Source of the DNA: Rachicladosporium sp. CCFEE 5018
Lineage: Eukaryota > Ascomycota > Dothideomycetes > Cladosporiales > Cladosporiaceae
DNA length: 64,000 nt
Assembly (NCBI GenBank): GCA_002077045.2
Contig: KZ111157.1
Coordinates: forward strand, 666,383-730,382
Direction of reading: 5' to 3'
The notes beneath the pieces are model-generated. The model made no database searches and was not told the DNA's origin. It saw only the letters and a list, made by a program, of their open reading frames with translations. Positions 1-11,100 of this stretch are shown one piece after another; the first letter of the stretch is position 1, and each line of letters starts with the position of its first letter. The position numbers and the translations under genes were made by a program.

Positions 1-2510
1 TCGATATCGTGCACTTTGAATTGATTCTTGAACGACATACGGGTGAGAAAGTTGCCTCCGATGACCAGACTCGTCTCCGGCGTCCAGACTGCATGGATCC
101 AGCCAGATGGGATCAGCATGGTGTCGCCGGCGTTCAGATCGACGCGATAACACTCTCCTGTGATATGGGGCAGGAATGTATAGTTTTGCTGGGGATTCTC
201 GTTCCACTCCTCGTAGGCCTTGAGATGCTTGGCTTTCGGCGGTATGAACAAGAATGTCTTCTTGCCTCGCAAAATGTGATAGTACACACTGCTGCCGCCG
301 AAATCGATGTGGAAGTCGGTGTAGCTGTCTGCAATCGACATCAGACAGTAGTATTGCACTTTGGGAAACTTGCCCTTGTCCTTCTCCTCTTGCGGCCAGA
401 CCTCATCCTGCAGATCGATGTCTCGCACTACCTTGGGCCGTCGAAGGAGGCGGCCGAGCCTAGTATGCGAGACCTCCAGACTAATGACGTTCCGGATCGC
501 CTTGTCCTCACTCACTTCCTCGTAGTAGTCAGTCCACTTCTGGAGATTCCACTTCGAGCCTCCGGAGTTCTGTGTCTTGACGTCGATAACATCGAGTGGA
601 GTATCGGGACCAACCAGATTGCAGACTTGGCGAATTGTGAGATTCTCTGGCATGATCATGTCCAGCTTATCTTGTCCGTCGTCGGGCACCGTGTCGTACT
701 CAAAGTCGTCCGCGCCCAGCATGTTGCAATTGCCGTCGTCAGAGACAGCTTTGTCTTCATCTTGCTTCGCCCGGTCACGTAGCTCCCATGGCCGTGGATT
801 CCACTCGGCAGGTATGCAGATCGGCTCCGTGAACGCATCGCTCCGTTCCAGGAGATCCCTTGTGATCAGCTCCGGTCGCATGCGGGGGAACGTCTCAGGG
901 TCGAACTTGAAGGTGCCGTCCTTGATCGGCTGGATGTAGTGGTGTTCGTTACTGTCTTCACTCGTCTTCAAGCTGCCCTTCTCTAGCGCTGCATAGTCTA
1001 CACTTGTATGTGCGCGAGTGCTCTTCCGAACGTAGGTAGTCTTGCCATGCTCGGCTTCACAGTCAGTGCAGAAGAACTTGTCCACGTCCCGGACCTCGTG
1101 AGCCTTCTTAAACCCCGCGCAATCGACGTGGTACCAGTTCTTGCAGCCATTGCAGGAGATCCAATTATCCAGCTCCGCTGCTAGACCAGCTGTCTCCCGT
1201 GAGCTGTTACACCTAGCACACACAGTCTCCGGCTTCTGCTTAGCAAACTTGCGTGCCGGCTTCTTGAACGCCATTTCGCGAATGAGCATAGACACCTCAG
1301 GAGGTACAGACTGTGCGCGAGATGATGTCGGAGTGTCCTCTCGCACATCAGATGCCGACGGTGTCATTGATGCACTCAAGCTACTTCGCCTGTGACGGAA
1401 ATGTTGCATCTCATCGGCAGCCTCGGCGAACACACTTCGTCCGTTGGTACCAACAGCTTTGCTGGCAGCCTTCATGGCTCGCTTTGACACCTTTTCGACC
1501 TTCGGCTTAGTGGCATTGGCCCTCGGCTTGCCCTTGGGCCAGCCGCGTCGCTTCTGTAACGATCCAGTAATGGGCACCTCCGAACTGGCAGAGCGTGACG
1601 CGAAATCCTCGGGCGGAGTCTGCGTCTGTGTTTGTGGGACTTTCCAGACAATCTCGGCAGGTCGCGGCTGCATGCGTGGCGGCTCAGGTGCATGTCCGTA
1701 TCTAGCTCTCGGACTTGGTCCATTGCTGGTCTGCTGTGGCGATGGCAGACTGTGATGATAGGATGTCCAGGACTGGGACGGATGTGCGAAGAATGGAGGC
1801 AAGAGCGAGGCAGAGGTGTGTGTTGACTCAGCCGGACGTTGAGCATGCACGCCTTGCGGGAAGCTGTTTGCATGAGGTCGCGATGGAGCTGGTGCACTCT
1901 GTGTGGGCACTGACGACTGCGCCGCTGAAGGCCAGCCTCCAGTCTTGAAGTTTAAGAGTAATGCAGCCTCCTCGACGCGACTTTGGTAGGATGCGGCGCC
2001 GTACTGCGACTCATAGCTTGTCGCAGGTCGAGAAGCGTACTGTCCCACGTGTGGAGAGGGCAGAAACTCAGACCTTGAGCGCTTGTGGGGCGGCTCACTT
2101 TCCTGTGTTTGGCGAGCTGGGTGCGCATGACTGTGTCCATTGATGTGTGACGGTCTTGCAGCTGGGACAGCAAAGTCCGGGCTCACCGCCAGTGCTGCCT
2201 CGGCTAGGGTGTCAATGCTAGAGACGACCCTGTTATGGCGTCTCTTAGGCACCTGAGCGTGCTCCGACGAGTTTGCATGGTATGATCGCTCGTACTGCGA
2301 CTGCGGCGGCGGCTGTGGCCGGACAGTGAACCCGAGGTCGTGGTTCAGTGCTGGGTAGTTGAAGGAGGGTTCGAGTGCCTGAGGCTTGAACGAGCCGGGC
2401 GACAGCGGCTCGACATAGGCGCGCGGTGGTGTGGGAGAGCGCCTTGGTTTCGAGTAGCCGTCCGGTCGCTTGAAGTAGCGGTTGTAGGGCTGGGTGAACA
2501 TGACGGGCAT
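1..2510 (-). CDS. JHD1: JmjC/PHD histone demethylase, JHD1-type (C-terminus beyond window)
   Basis: One uninterrupted frame runs from an ATG at 2510 (MPVMFTQPYN) off the left edge, giving at least 836 residues. The first 400 or so residues are a proline- and serine-rich, probably disordered region. A C4HC3 PHD finger follows at about 429-480, with pairs CARC, CNGC, the WYHVDC core and a closing FFCTDC. The JmjC domain carries the iron-binding FHID (HxD) near residue 728 and the distal His in GWIHAVW near 806. PHD followed by JmjC with these spacings fits fungal JHD1/KDM2 proteins, which remove methyl groups from histone H3 Lys36 using Fe(II) and 2-oxoglutarate. Activity and target are inferred from the family. 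A second in-frame Met at 2501 is an alternative start. The gene is divergent from SF3B6. Confidence 0.88.
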   Translation of the reverse strand, partial: MPVMFTQPYNRYFKRPDGYSKPRRSPTPPRAYVEPLSPGSFKPQALEPSFNYPALNHDLGFTVRPQPPPQSQYERSYHANSSEHAQVPKRRHNRVVSSIDTLAEAALAVSPDFAVPAARPSHINGHSHAHPARQTQESEPPHKRSRSEFLPSPHVGQYASRPATSYESQYGAASYQSRVEEAALLLNFKTGGWPSAAQSSVPTQSAPAPSRPHANSFPQGVHAQRPAESTHTSASLLPPFFAHPSQSWTSYHHSLPSPQQTSNGPSPRARYGHAPEPPRMQPRPAEIVWKVPQTQTQTPPEDFASRSASSEVPITGSLQKRRGWPKGKPRANATKPKVEKVSKRAMKAASKAVGTNGRSVFAEAADEMQHFRHRRSSLSASMTPSASDVREDTPTSSRAQSVPPEVSMLIREMAFKKPARKFAKQKPETVCARCNSSRETAGLAAELDNWISCNGCKNWYHVDCAGFKKAHEVRDVDKFFCTDCEAEHGKTTYVRKSTRAHTSVDYAALEKGSLKTSEDSNEHHYIQPIKDGTFKFDPETFPRMRPELITRDLLERSDAFTEPICIPAEWNPRPWELRDRAKQDEDKAVSDDGNCNMLGADDFEYDTVPDDGQDKLDMIMPENLTIRQVCNLVGPDTPLDVIDVKTQNSGGSKWNLQKWTDYYEEVSEDKAIRNVISLEVSHTRLGRLLRRPKVVRDIDLQDEVWPQEEKDKGKFPKVQYYCLMSIADSYTDFHIDFGGSSVYYHILRGKKTFLFIPPKAKHLKAYEEWNENPQQNYTFLPHITGECYRVDLNAGDTMLIPSGWIHAVWTPETSLVIGGNFLTRMSFKNQFKVHDI

Positions 2511-3094
2511 GTGCCCGCGGGCAGCTCGGGGGTGTGAACTGCGAACGCCAGTCTGCTGTTGTTGAGGTACCTCAATGCTGTGAGTACCAGACCGACTCAT
2601 GCATGTACGTTGTTCTCATGGCCGTGAGAGGTACTTCAGTGTCGGAGGAGTCGTTGTGTGAGCGGTGTTCGCGGGTTGGGAGGAATGAATGGCGGTGGGG
2701 GCTGGCCAGCGCTTGTCGCAGGGCACCCCGCTTAGTGGAGTCAGGGCAGACCGCACTGAGTGAAAGGCCTTTGTCCTTTTGCCTGTACCAAAGTAATTTC
2801 GCTATAGCATTGACCGCTTATAGCTTACAGGTCAGCTCTATGAGGTTCCTCAGTGAATGTACTGCTGCGAATGCCCAGCCGTTGGTGTGGAATGTAGCTC
2901 CTCGAGGGGGTGCCTGTTTCAGGCAGCAAGGCATCACTTTCACTTCTCCGCACGTTCCCATTCTGACTAAGAGTAAGTTGTGATCGATACGCTTGGACCG
3001 GCTCCCGGCAGCGATATCGAATACAATCATCCGGTCTACGCACTGGCTACTTCAACATCACCAACTCACACTCAGCGATACCTGTAGCCAAGCT
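2511..3094. promoter_or_regulatory. Divergent intergenic region JHD1 / SF3B6
   Basis: This 584-bp stretch separates two genes transcribed away from each other and presumably carries both promoters and 5' leaders. I see no convincing RNA gene, repeat or conserved coding frame in it, only short overlapping open frames without family features. Confidence 0.5.
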
Positions 3095-3572
3095 ATGAAC
3101 CGCAGTCAAAAGCTTGCCCCCGAGGTCAACCGGTAGGGCATCTCCAGCAGCATCCCCCTCGCACGCGACACACGCTGACATATCCCAGCGCACTCTTCGT
3201 AAAGAATCTCAGCTTCGCCGTAACCCCAGACGAGCTCTTCGACCTCTTCGGCAAGTTCGGTCCCATCCGGTAACACCCTTTCCCCAAACTCCCCTCCAAC
3301 TCTTCCATCCCCCACTAATCCAATCCCATCCCAGCCAAATCCGCCAAGGCATCGCCAACAACACCAAAGGCACCGCCTTCGTCGTCTTCGAAGATGTCAT
3401 GGATGCCAAAGCCGCGTGCGATAAGCTGAACGGCTTCAACTTCCAGTCGCGCTACCTCGTAGTGCTGTACCATCAACCTGAGAAAATGGCCAAAGCCGCT
3501 TCACATGCACAGGACCTCGCGGAGAGGGAGGAGAAGTTACAAAAGCTGAAGCGGGAGCATGGGGTGGAGTAG
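3095..3572 (+). CDS. SF3B6: Splicing factor 3B subunit 6 (p14), branch-site RRM protein
   Basis: Three exons, 3095-3132, 3189-3269 and 3335-3572, join into 118 residues. Both introns have GT-AG ends; intron 1 carries a GCTGAC branch site. The product is a single RRM with RNP2-like LFVKNLSF and RNP1-like KGTAFVVF. The N-terminal APEVNRALFVKNL closely follows the human p14 segment PPEVNRILYIRNL. p14 is a U2 snRNP/SF3b subunit that binds SF3B1 and contacts the branch adenosine. The tyrosine that crosslinks to that adenosine in human p14 (Tyr22) is Phe here. The C-terminus is a charged helix (EREEKLQKLKREHG). Length and architecture match the family. Confidence 0.93.
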
Positions 3573-4945
3573 CGGGACGAGGGAGCCATGGTAGCGAGCG
3601 GTGAGAATGATGCGCCTACGATTGGGGGCTATCTGGATGGGGTGGAGGAGGCTGCTGTGGTTCCCGCTGGTTCGATGATCAAGAATGCTGCGAAGGAAGG
3701 ACATACGGTACAGGGTGCGGAAGGTCACGCGATCAAGGCGTCCTGGCGGCGTTTGATACTGGGCAAAGTCCAAGCTCTCGCTAAGAGACGCTGAAATAAC
3801 GAGGTTGCTAGGTACTGATGAAGGACAAATCCTTCCCGATTCTCTGCGCAGTGCTTGTAGAGAGACGTATTACTAACAGTCAGCAAACTCTCAGCTAGGC
3901 TACGAGAATCAGCGCACAACGCGCATTTCTAACCAGACAGATAACAGCATAGCACAACCTACGTCAAATACTCTCGGTGCTGCACATCTGAGCATAAGTA
4001 CCTGCATGCAACTCAAGAACAGCCTCGATGCGAACGCACGGCTCATCCACGTGGCAGTGACAAGGTTCGCCTGCCGTGCTTGGCATCTGACTGGAAACCG
4101 ACCTCATCCGTAGCTCATCATGCTTGCACGTTAACACACCTTATCGCAACATCGTCCACCTCTTGCTGCAGGGCCGGACAATCTCTGCGTCGCCCGCATG
4201 AACTGCTTACTGAGTATGCGAACGATTGCGCAGCACTCACCCCACTTGTCTCAGACGTGCGATTGCGCGTTTGCATGTGCTGTCTCCGGTATAGTTACAG
4301 CCTGACCACGCTGTTGGATGCGCAATGAAGGCTTCGCGTCGCGATCAGAAGTATTCGCAACTTGACCCGACCCAGAGCGCATTCCGCTATAACACAAGTG
4401 CTCATTTTCATCAAGGGATGTGACAACATGCGAGCCTACTCATGGACCGGTAAGCGACAGGTTCGGTCCCTCGGCAGCCTCGAAAAGATTGCGGAGCTGG
4501 AAGTGTACTGCATCACTTCCTATCGCAAGCCGGATGGTCAACGATAACGACCGTCGTTCAGACCAGCATCCCTCGGTAAATTGTCACTGAGATGGAGAGC
4601 CCCGCGACAGATTCACACAGGGCTCGATGTTAGCTCTCTCAACACTGGCTGAGCGGACGGCTGGCCGCAACCACGCTGGAGAAAGTGACAAGTCCGTGGT
4701 GGCAAATGGTACCTTGCAGCTTGTCTATGATGGCGCGAAGCTGGGATCTCGCGAATGCCGAAGTATGGAGGCTGGTGGGACTCGTCGGTGTTAGTGAAGG
4801 TATATGTATGTGCCTCTTGTTCCGTTACTTTCCTTGCTACGTTCCCCGTTCACGATACCCCGGATCTCTTTCACTGTTCAACGCAGATCTCACCACCCAT
4901 CCACTCTCGACGGACTACCACCACTCCAGCTCAATCTCAGCAACA
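3573..4945. other. Intergenic, no gene recognised
   Basis: About 1.4 kb lies between SF3B6 and the small secreted protein. Open frames here are short, overlap on both strands and show no domain, signal peptide or supported splice structure. I see no tRNA-like B box or other RNA signature. Confidence 0.5.
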
Positions 4946-5362
4946 ATGGTCGCCCTTAACGCTTTCAAGCTCGCCACCATCCTCACACTCGCCACCTCTG
5001 TCCTCGCATCTCCACACGGCGGCGACAAAGCATGGCGCAGCCACTCGATCAAGTCCTTCGCAACAGGCACCGCGCCACACTCACACTACCCAACTGCCTA
5101 CCCAACCAGCATATATCCCACCGGCACAGGCACCGCACCGGTCCCAACTAGCACATGCGATGAAGCGGCAGACACGGACGGTTTACTTGCGAAACGCTAC
5201 GAAGGTGTACGCCAGAGGGATGCCAAGGAGGCTCACTGGCGTGGCGGTAAGGGGCATTCGAAGCATTGGAGGCCGAGTGGGGGCGGGGTAGTGGCGTCGA
5301 CTGGGTTCGCTTGGCCGACCGGCACTGGAGGTGTTCAGCCGACGGGGACGGGCGTCTGGTGA
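4946..5362 (+). CDS. Small secreted protein with Kex2-like site and PTGTG repeats
   Basis: The ATG at 4946 opens a 138-residue protein. It begins with a clear signal peptide: Phe-Lys, then the hydrophobic run LATILTLATSVLA before SPHGG. In-frame ATGs further upstream would bury this peptide, so I chose this start. The mature part is rich in Gly, Thr, Pro and His and has PTGTG motifs on both sides of a central block. A single LLAKR near the middle resembles a Kex2 processing site. Only one cysteine is visible, so it is not a hydrophobin or a cysteine-knot effector. The family is not recognised; a secreted wall or effector-like role is inference. Confidence 0.7.
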   Translation: MVALNAFKLATILTLATSVLASPHGGDKAWRSHSIKSFATGTAPHSHYPTAYPTSIYPTGTGTAPVPTSTCDEAADTDGLLAKRYEGVRQRDAKEAHWRGGKGHSKHWRPSGGGVVASTGFAWPTGTGGVQPTGTGVW

Positions 5363-5755
5363 GGTCGATGTATAGATGAGAACGCTACCTGGTTGCTGGG
5401 ACACGGTCGAGGTCATGGAGGCAATGGCGTGGAATCATGGTCATCACGATGGAAGGGTTATTTGTTTACGCTGCTTGGACGCAATGCGATAGACTATACA
5501 CGATCTGTATGAGATAATGAGGCAATGCTCACCGGAGTATCACATACATGATCGAGCTACGATGGAGAACTGATCAAAATATCTTACACCTCGTTTCCGT
5601 AGCACGCTCTCGCAGCCGACCATCACCACGTGACACCGCGACTTAGGCGCAAACTGCTAGTCCCAATCCGTAATCTGAGCTTCACTATTCAAACACCAGT
5701 GATATACATCCACTTCTCTGTCTTTCACCTACCACTCTCTGTATTCTCAGGCACG
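5363..5755. other. Intergenic between the secreted protein and MAD1
   Basis: This 393-bp stretch holds the 3' end of the secreted-protein gene and the MAD1 promoter and leader. Nothing else can be supported. Confidence 0.45.
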
Positions 5756-7900
5756 ATGACCCACCATCAACCAACCTACGACTTCCTCTCCGGCGCCCCC
5801 TCCCCTCACCGCCGCTCCTCCATCATCCCCCCAAAACCCCCTCCACCCCACTCCTCCATCCCCGTCCGCACCGATCACAGCACAGAAACCCTCCGCACAC
5901 AAGTCCGCACGCTGCAATATGAACTCGACGCCCTGAAACAGGAGCGCGAACTCCACACCCTCGAATCACAATCTGAGATCCGCGACGTCCAGGCGAGGGC
6001 AGAGGCGGATTATAAACGCGCCGTTGATGCTGAGCGCGCACGTGATACGGCTGTGAAGAAAGTCGAGGCGCTGGCGAGGGAGGTGCAGGATGTGAGGATT
6101 AAGGGGGAGAATGAACGTGGGGTTTTGGAGAAGAGGGTGAGGGTGCTGGGCGAGGAGGGGAGAGGGTTGAGGGAGGAGGTTGAGGAGCTGAGGGGAGAGG
6201 GGGAGGAGGGGAGAAGGGTGTTGGAAAGAAGGTGTGGGGATTTGGAGGAACGGCTTAGTAGGAGCAAGGGGGAGGTTGAGGAGGCTGAGAGGGAGAAAGG
6301 GCGATTGAGGGAAGGGCTGAGTGAGGCGCAGGAGAGGTTCAAGGAGCGGGAGCGGCGCGTTGGGGAGCTGGAGGAGGAGGTTCTGGGGTTGAAGAGCCGG
6401 GAGGGGGATCGCGAGTCGCTCGATCTGGTGCGGAAAGAGTTAGGCGAGCAAGTGGAGTATATCCGTCGGCTGGAGGGTATGTTACGGGATCAGGGAAATG
6501 AGCTAAAGAGGCTTAAGGGCACGGCGAGGAGTGTTGAGGTGGTAGAGGAGGAGAAGAGGGGCTTGGAGGCTAAGGTCAGGATTATGGAGGATCTGAGGCG
6601 GGAGTTGGCCGAGGCGCAGTTGCAGAGGTGTATACTTGAGGATGAGAAGAGAGGGTGGAGGAGCTATTTGCAGAACGAGTGTGCCAGCGAAGATGTTACG
6701 TTTGAGACCCCGGAGGAGATGGCGAAGGCGTTTATGCATGAGAGGCTGGAGAAATTGGAGCTTGTGGATCGGCTGGGAGCTGTGCAGCCTGAGCTCAATG
6801 TGAGGGAAGAGAACATACGTGTGCTGCAGGACGATAAGGCGGCCTTGCAGAGCGAAGTGGAGGCATTGAGGACTGCAGCCACGAAAACACCTACGACTGT
6901 CAGCGCGCCGGATGCGAAGGCACGAGCACGTTTGGAGAGACAGAAGAACCTGGCGATCAAGGAGGTCGAGTACCTCCGCGCTCAGATGAAGACCTTCGAA
7001 GCTGAGGAGGCCGAGTTCAACGCTGCAGAGATAGACGAAGCACATGCGAAACGCGTGCAAGAGCTCGAAGATCTGCTGCAACAGCACCGGTCTGAGCTGC
7101 AGACATTACACGCTGACCTCAGCGCTTTGGAGAGTCAAGCGCCTCCACCAACAGCAGTGTCGCCCAACAAACGCCCTCGTGAAGACGACGAGACCGACTC
7201 CCTCCACCTCTTCGGCGAGCTTCGCCGTAAGACGCGCGCCCTCCAAGACGAGCTCAGCAGCACCCAACACCGCGCCTCAATCCTCGAAGCCGATCTCCGC
7301 GCCTCTACCACCCAACTCTCAGCCCTCAAATCCGCCTCTTCGATCCGCACCCTCGAACTCCGCTCAAACCCCACGGCAGACTACGAGCGCATCAAACTCT
7401 CCACCCTCCACACCCTACGCTCAGAAAACACCGCCTTGCTAGCCCAGCTCGAAGGCCATCCCCACTCAGCGAAAGTCGTCCCGATTTCCACGCTCGAATC
7501 CACGCGCCTCCAGCTCAGCGAACTGCAGGACACGATCAAAGGTATGGAGAAGAAATCGCTCCGCCTCAAACAAATCTTCTCCTCCAAATCGCTCGAGTTC
7601 CGCGAAGCCGTCGCTTCAATCTTAGGCTGGAAACTGGATTTCCAGCCCAACGGCCGCGTGAAATGTACGTCGATCTTGTATCCTTCTCACGTGGGGGCTG
7701 AGGGCGAGGAGGTCGAGAATTCTATTACATTTGATGGCGAGCAGGGGACTATGAAAGTCTCTGGCGGGCCTAAGAGTGTGTTTGCCGGGGAGATAAGGGA
7801 GAGTGTGGAGTTTTGGGTTGAGGGAAGGAGGGAGGTGCCGGGGTTGTTGGCGGCGTTGACGTTGGAGTTTTATGAGCGGCAGACGGGGCACAGGGTGTGA
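5756..7900 (+). CDS. MAD1: Spindle assembly checkpoint protein Mad1
   Basis: A single exon encodes 714 residues. The start at 5756 (MTHHQPTYDF) was chosen because the longer upstream frame adds a leader unlike the family. Residues about 60-590 are almost continuous heptad-rich coiled coil. Near residue 600 the sequence KKSLRLKQIF contains the conserved RLK motif that binds Bub1 in yeast. It is followed by EFREAVASILGWKLDF and NGRVKCTS, the Mad1 C-terminal globular domain. Mad1 recruits Mad2 to unattached kinetochores and the nuclear envelope and seeds the mitotic checkpoint complex. The Mad2-binding segment should lie just before the C-terminal domain but I could not place it exactly. Codon ends shift from C-rich to G-rich and back along the gene. 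Confidence 0.92.
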   Translation: MTHHQPTYDFLSGAPSPHRRSSIIPPKPPPPHSSIPVRTDHSTETLRTQVRTLQYELDALKQERELHTLESQSEIRDVQARAEADYKRAVDAERARDTAVKKVEALAREVQDVRIKGENERGVLEKRVRVLGEEGRGLREEVEELRGEGEEGRRVLERRCGDLEERLSRSKGEVEEAEREKGRLREGLSEAQERFKERERRVGELEEEVLGLKSREGDRESLDLVRKELGEQVEYIRRLEGMLRDQGNELKRLKGTARSVEVVEEEKRGLEAKVRIMEDLRRELAEAQLQRCILEDEKRGWRSYLQNECASEDVTFETPEEMAKAFMHERLEKLELVDRLGAVQPELNVREENIRVLQDDKAALQSEVEALRTAATKTPTTVSAPDAKARARLERQKNLAIKEVEYLRAQMKTFEAEEAEFNAAEIDEAHAKRVQELEDLLQQHRSELQTLHADLSALESQAPPPTAVSPNKRPREDDETDSLHLFGELRRKTRALQDELSSTQHRASILEADLRASTTQLSALKSASSIRTLELRSNPTADYERIKLSTLHTLRSENTALLAQLEGHPHSAKVVPISTLESTRLQLSELQDTIKGMEKKSLRLKQIFSSKSLEFREAVASILGWKLDFQPNGRVKCTSILYPSHVGAEGEEVENSITFDGEQGTMKVSGGPKSVFAGEIRESVEFWVEGRREVPGLLAALTLEFYERQTGHRV

Positions 7901-8142
7901 TCGAAACAGTCTGATCGACCAGGAAGGGAGGGATCCCGCAACAGGTGGGAGTAGCTTTACAGTATGTACATAGATATCCGCCGAGGCCGTGCGATTGCTC
8001 GCTTTATTGCATCCTGATCTTTCCCAGTCCTTTGCGCCATCCTATCCGTGTACAAAGCGCGAGTATGTTCAGCAGGCTCATCGTCAGAAATTGATAGACA
8101 GCCTCAGACCCCGACGCCACAGACAACACTTTCAACCTTCTC

Positions 8143-11100
8143 CTAGAAACCCTTGAATGGATCCAAACCCTCCTCATCGAAGATATACCCCGCTCGTTTG
8201 CGATCGACTGTAGTGTTACTCACATTACTCTCCTGTCTTCTCCTCCTCGGACTCATCGACCCACCCTTCCCTCCTGCTGCGTTCGCAGCACTCGCACCTC
8301 CGGCAGCCGGTGGAGGAGGCACATACAGCACCCCATTCCGCAGTGCCGGGTCCACGAACGCTTCCATCCGGACTGTTGTGTCGACTACGCTTGGGCGGCT
8401 GCTCTCAGCGCTCGGCTTACTGGAAGGGAGACTGTTGTTTCCTCCAGGGCGAGAGGAGGTATTCGACATTGCTGTCGAGGGAACAGCAGAGGATGAGAAG
8501 GAGCGGAAGTTCGTTGCGAAGGGCGGCGCGAGGCGGGGCGAGGTGTTGCTTCGCTTTCGCTGATGCCGGGTTGTGCTACTGTAGAGCCGCGGGATGGAGG
8601 GGAAGTCTGCGCCTTGATCTGGCATCGGTGGTGGCGAGGCAAGAGACGGCGGGATGCTGGTGTTCTGCTGCGCGGACGTTGTTCGCAAGAGGGAAGGGTG
8701 CTTAGACTTTGAGATCATGACCGAGTCTCGGATCGTGGCGCGGCCCATTGAAGGAGACGCGTCGCGCTTTGGCCGATCTGCTGGGTTTGGCATTGGCGGC
8801 ATGAGGGGTAGGGGCAGGAGCTCCGTTTGGCTGCGATCGGCTTCGGCGAGGAAGGTGAGGGCTGACATCCAGAGGGCGTGGCGTTTTGCGTCAACGGCTG
8901 TGAATTTGAGTGCTCGTGCGGGTGTGAGGATGAGTATGGAACGCTCGAAGGCGGAATTCAGCTCGGGCTTGCGACCGAGCGGCGTTTCGTCTTTGACGTC
9001 TAGGACAGCCTGGATTGTGACTGTAATTCGTGTCAGTGTGTGGCGAGTGCTAAGACTGTCAAATGAACTCACGCTTCCTGCCCTTCTTGCCCAACAGCGC
9101 CTGCCCAGAAGTGGGCTGCTTGCTATCCCACATGATCGTGCGCTCATAAGGCGACAGCCACACCCATCGCTTATGTCGAGTCCCATGAGTGCCAGAGGGT
9201 ATTCCCTGATTGTCAACAGCCTGGGCAGCAAAATCGTCCGCCGCAGCTTCCACACCAAATGATTTTCGCTTGCGGATATACTTCCACATCCACTCGCCGA
9301 CCATCGTTGCGGCAATGGCATCGATGAGCTGTGTCTCGTCGGTCGGCGGTAGAGAGCTCCCTGCAGTACCTGGCGGTTTGCTTGACGTCGAAGGACGATT
9401 GCCCCAATCGAATGTCAAAGTCTGTTGCAGTGGCGTAGGTAGCTCAGGAATAGGAAATTTGGTTTGTCGCGGGCTCGCCGGGCTATCAAAGGCCATTGAC
9501 TGCACCGGTGTAAGGCTAGGTGAGCGCAAACGACGGCGCGGCTTCTGAGGCGAAGCCTTCTTCGGCGACATGCGTGAAGCATGCCCGCCACGCATGGCTG
9601 TTGCAGACTGCACTTTGCGAAGGCTGCCCTGTCTCTGGTGAGCGGCGAGCTTCTGATGTGCGCCGCGCATGTTGCGATGTCCGCGAGGCATGTTGTTGTC
9701 AGGTGTCGGGCTCCGTCGACCATTATTGAAGACTGGTGGAATCACACGGGAACTCGAGCGCATCGGGATGGGATAGGGAGGAATAGCTGACTGCGTGCTG
9801 AAGCTGCTTGATGCGATGCTGTGGAAGCTTGGGCTGCGTGAGCGGTGCTTGTTGTATGAGTTGAGCTTCGGCGGCGGAGGCGCCCTGCGCGTGGGTGGCC
9901 CTCGCTGCGAACCAGCAGCGCTGCTGGCGATCGATGGTGCCGGCGCCGCATCGTACGAGTCGGCCGTGCCTGGCCGATGCATTGGAGACTGCGGCATGTT
10001 GCCAAAGATCGATGCTGGGAAGTCGAATCTCGCTATGGGCGCTTTGTTGTTCCTGGGCATTGACGTAGCAACATCGCCCATCTCGGCGTCCTCGTAGTCG
10101 CTGTAGTCGGAGTCCACGTCCATGGCAGCGAGCTGTCGGCTTGTTGCGTTGTTCTGACTGACGCCAAACTGCGATGAACGGTTGAGAGGACCCTCGGACC
10201 TAGTCGACGGAGCCTCAGCAAATGCCGCTGACGGTGCCAGGACTGGCTTCGGCAGCGGAATGGCTTTCAATGGCATAGAGCTGAGCGACTTGTTACTACC
10301 GTGGCGGATATACACGGGACTTGTCGCGTCGACGGGCGATTGGATTGGTGGTGTTGGCATTGCTGTCACGGCAGCTTTGAAGTTGGTGAGAATGGGTGGG
10401 GGAGGCATGCTGACTTCTCTCTGCTTCGTTTGAGTAGGTGCTGAATCGATTTGCGGCGACGGCTCTGGGTAGACGAGATTTTCGTCAAGGTACGACGGCA
10501 AGAGATGGGGAGGAAGCCTGATCTGTCGTCGCTTGTCGATGCGAATCTCTTCGGTCTGCACCGACGCATCTTTGCTGCTCCCGGCCAAGCTGGCTTGCGT
10601 TGAGGCGTTCCTTGTGCCTGGCGGCAATGCGTACGGCCGGGGAGAAGACGGTCGCGAGGACGGCGGATGTATGGCGATGGACGGAACGAGCACCGGAATC
10701 TGGAGACTGTCGCGATTATTGGTTTCAGCCTTCGGTTGCACGACCTCAGCTACTTCGGTCTGTGTCGCGACATCGCTGTACACTGCTTTGAAGAGCGATC
10801 GCCGCTTTCGTTCCGACCATGGCGTACTATCAATGATTGGTGTCTCGGGCGGACTTATTGGGGAGGCAGCCACCCGCGCAGCCACTGTCATAGCATGCTG
10901 CATCTGGGACTGATCATTGTCGATCGACACAGAATCCACCCTCGCAGCTGGCGTGATTCTGACCTGTGGTGGCGAAGGAGGCGGAGAGGGCTGGTATCCA
11001 GTGTCCACATATGTGACCCTCGGCACCTCCACTGAGTTTGCTTCTCGCGGTACTTGTGGTGGCGGTTGTAAGGGCGCCATACTGAAACCTGCCGAGTTGT

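Noticed and set aside
9..782. 257-codon plus-strand ORF at the left edge
   Set aside because: It lies antisense to the JmjC domain, whose minus-strand translation has the full iron-binding motif.
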